Source: an uncultured Lachnospiraceae bacterium (GTDB lineage: Bacteria > Bacillota_A > Clostridia > Lachnospirales > Lachnospiraceae). Taken from it: a stretch of DNA of 7,438 bases. The position numbers and the translations under genes were made by a program. The notes under the pieces were generated by a model. The model was not told the origin of the DNA, did not search any database, and was given only the letters and a program-made list of their open reading frames with translations. This document shows, one piece after another, positions 5,790 through 7,438 of this stretch. Position 1 is the stretch's first letter. Each line of letters begins with the position of its first letter. Where the stretch lies: NCBI GenBank assembly GCA_902780985.1, contig CACZHN010000124.1, positions 1-7,438 of the forward strand, read 5' to 3'.

Positions 5790-6422
5790 ATGTTAACACC
5801 TGTTGATATTCAACAAAAAAAATTCAAGATTGGTTTAGGTTACGATAAGAATGATGTTCAAAGCTTCTTTGAAGAAGTATCTTCAAGCTATGTGGAGCTT
5901 TACAGAGCAAATGCCGATCTCAAAGATCAGCTTATAACACTTACAGATACAGTTCAGCATTATAAGGCTCAGGAAGATAATCTTCAGAAGTCACTTATGC
6001 TTGCCGAAAAAAACAGCGAAGAATCAAAGTCAAATGCGGAGAAAGCCGCAAGGACTATAGAGATGGAAGCAAGAAGCCGTGCCAATGACATCGTAAAGGA
6101 TGCAAAGGCAGAATACGAAAAGCTTCAGTCTGATTTTGCAGCTCTTCAGAGCAAATATGCAGAATATAAGACTAAATTTGCAGCCCTTCTCAGAAAGACT
6201 ATGGAAGAACTTAAAAGAGATGATTTCGATCCGACTGCAAAGGCTAACAGAATTGCCGATCCGGAGCCACGTTCTGCCATGAAAATGGATGATTACGGTT
6301 CAGGCGGACTTGGCGGTGGCGGTACTTTAGGCAGCCGTGAAGATAAGAGAAGTAATTCCTCAAATGTATACGGAAACACTCTCGGCGGTGACGGAATCAA
6401 TCCGTTTAAGATAAAGGACTAA
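5790..6422 (+). CDS. divIVA: DivIVA-family polarity/division scaffold protein
   Basis: 210 residues. DivIVA coiled-coil proteins gather at curved membrane (septa, poles) and recruit partners such as division-site or wall-synthesis factors. The conserved N-terminal domain is clear: LTPVDIQQKKF (2-12), GYDKNDVQSFFEEV (17-30), then SYVELYRANADL (33-44). Heptad-like coiled coil runs through about 30-72 and again, richly charged, through about 75-143. The tail (about 145-210) is unlike B. subtilis DivIVA (164 residues): it has a Gly cluster (172-178) and ends in INPFKIKD. The membrane-insertion loop, FTKSFRGY in B. subtilis, is FKIGLGY here, one residue shorter and lacking the Phe17-Arg18 pair. 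GGGGAG at 5779-5784 precedes the ATG; the gap to sepF is 23 nt. The intervening ylmG and ylmH of the Bacillus cluster are absent. Confidence 0.94.
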   Translation: MLTPVDIQQKKFKIGLGYDKNDVQSFFEEVSSSYVELYRANADLKDQLITLTDTVQHYKAQEDNLQKSLMLAEKNSEESKSNAEKAARTIEMEARSRANDIVKDAKAEYEKLQSDFAALQSKYAEYKTKFAALLRKTMEELKRDDFDPTAKANRIADPEPRSAMKMDDYGSGGLGGGGTLGSREDKRSNSSNVYGNTLGGDGINPFKIKD

Positions 6423-6449
6423 GATCACATAAACGACCAAGGAGTAGTT

Positions 6450-7438
6450 ATGACAGAAAGTTTACCTATTTTACATCAAGGTCAGCCGATTTATAATATT
6501 GTATACAGTAAGGATTTCGAGGGTATTCGTGATTTTATATCTAAATACGATCCTGATCGTACACGTAAGGCGTGTATAGTATCAGACTCTAAAGTAGCAT
6601 CCGTTTATATGGATGCTATTTTAAGTATAGCTAACGAATGCTTCAGCAGTGCTGTAAGCTTTGTCTTTCCCGAAGGCGAAGCCAGCAAAAATCTTGATAC
6701 TGTAAAAACCTTATATGTAAAACTTATTGAAGAAAAATTCACCCGTAAAGATGTACTCATAGCTCTTGGCGGCGGAGTTACAGGAGATATGTGCGGATTT
6801 ACAGCCGCAACATTTCTTAGAGGAATCGATTTCATTCAGGTTCCTACCAGCCTTCTTGCAGATGTTGATTCCAGCATCGGCGGAAAAACGGGAGTTGACT
6901 TCGATGCATATAAAAACATGGTTGGTGCATTTCATATGCCAAAGCTTGTTTATATCAATACATCGACTCTAAAATCACTTGATACACGCCAGCTTTATTC
7001 CGGAATGGGCGAAGTTGTTAAGTCAGCCCTTATAAAGGATCAGGCTTTCTTTACATGGCTTAAAGAAAACATGGAAAAGATTGAAGCTCTTGATGAAGAA
7101 GCTGTCAGTGAAATGATATATAAGTGCAACATCATAAAGAAAAATGTTGTTGATTCCGATCCGTTCGAAACCATAGGAGAGCGTGCACTTCTTAACTTCG
7201 GACATACTCTCGGGCATGCTCTCGAGAAGTATATGAATTTCGAGCTGCTTCACGGTGAGTGCGTATCCATCGGCTGCATCCTGGCTTCATACATTTCCAT
7301 GGAAAAGGGACTTATAAATGCGGAAGAATATACCGCAATTTTCGATTTCTATAAGAAATATATGAAACTTCCTGTACTTCCACAGGATATCGATATCGAT
7401 AAGATCGTTTCTTACACAAGAAATGATAAGAAGGCCGA
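6450..7438 (+). CDS. aroB: 3-dehydroquinate synthase (3' truncated by the window end)
   Basis: 329 residues are visible of a family normally about 350-365 long, so only the last few dozen are missing. AroB converts DAHP to 3-dehydroquinate, the second step of the shikimate pathway, using NAD and a divalent metal in the cytoplasm. Signatures: GGGVTGD (107-113, NAD binding), PTSLLADVDSSIGGKTGVD (132-150), KNMVGAFHMP (155-164), SGMGEVVK (184-191), RALLNFGHTLGHALE (245-259), LLHGECVSIG (266-275) and NDKK (325-328). The metal ligands expected from E. coli (E184, H247, H264) correspond to E188, H252 and H268, all present. GGAG at 6441-6444, within AAGGAG, precedes the ATG with 5 nt spacing. It follows divIVA by 27 nt with no terminator seen, so co-transcription is likely, although no functional link to division is evident. 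The first 60 residues are the least conserved part, as is usual. Confidence 0.97.
   Translation, partial: MTESLPILHQGQPIYNIVYSKDFEGIRDFISKYDPDRTRKACIVSDSKVASVYMDAILSIANECFSSAVSFVFPEGEASKNLDTVKTLYVKLIEEKFTRKDVLIALGGGVTGDMCGFTAATFLRGIDFIQVPTSLLADVDSSIGGKTGVDFDAYKNMVGAFHMPKLVYINTSTLKSLDTRQLYSGMGEVVKSALIKDQAFFTWLKENMEKIEALDEEAVSEMIYKCNIIKKNVVDSDPFETIGERALLNFGHTLGHALEKYMNFELLHGECVSIGCILASYISMEKGLINAEEYTAIFDFYKKYMKLPVLPQDIDIDKIVSYTRNDKKA

Noticed and set aside
6423..6449. Possible terminator between divIVA and aroB
   Set aside because: The 27-nt gap has no inverted repeat or T-run; it contains only the aroB ribosome binding site.
7385..7402. Tandem GATATC/GATATCGAT repeat near the window end
   Set aside because: It is simply alternating Asp-Ile codons in aroB, too short to be a functional repeat.

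Overview
The window reads as one uninterrupted block of plus-strand genes from a low-to-mid-GC Gram-positive bacterium, most likely a clostridial member of the Lachnospiraceae. That placement is inference. It rests on the combination of SepF and DivIVA with a YggS-family gene, strong GGAGG-type ribosome binding sites, and clostridial-looking residues in the methylglyoxal-synthase-like, RodA and DivIVA proteins.

Layout: (1) 1-393 is the 3' end of a class B penicillin-binding protein (KTG motif at 169-177). (2) 400-1512 is a RodA/FtsW-type glycosyltransferase. (3) 1531-1932 is a methylglyoxal-synthase-fold protein whose active site is eroded. (4) 1947-2939 is a membrane-anchored D,D-carboxypeptidase. 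(5) 2957-4357 is a single-pass HlyD-like protein. (6) 4375-5070 is a YggS/PLPBP protein. (7) 5110-5766 is SepF. (8) 5790-6422 is DivIVA. (9) 6450-7438 is 3-dehydroquinate synthase (AroB), cut off by the window end.

Intergenic gaps are 6 to 39 nt, nearly every gene has its own Shine-Dalgarno sequence, and I see no hairpin-plus-T-run terminator, so the block probably forms a single transcription unit or a set of overlapping ones. The first half serves wall synthesis: a transpeptidase, its partner glycan polymerase and a D,D-carboxypeptidase. The second half resembles the Gram-positive yggS-sepF-divIVA division and polarity cluster, but without ylmG and ylmH. AroB is a metabolic gene attached at the end.

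The most notable item is the MgsA-like protein. Its scaffold, catalytic His and C-terminal helix are recognisably clostridial methylglyoxal synthase. However, the catalytic Asp of GGDQQ is Val, two other active-site Asp residues are Glu, a Glu sits in the phosphate-binding ATGTTG loop, and one residue is inserted before the catalytic His. It looks like a pseudoenzyme or a repurposed fold held inside a cell-wall operon. I see no RNA genes, CRISPR array, mobile element or phage sequence.
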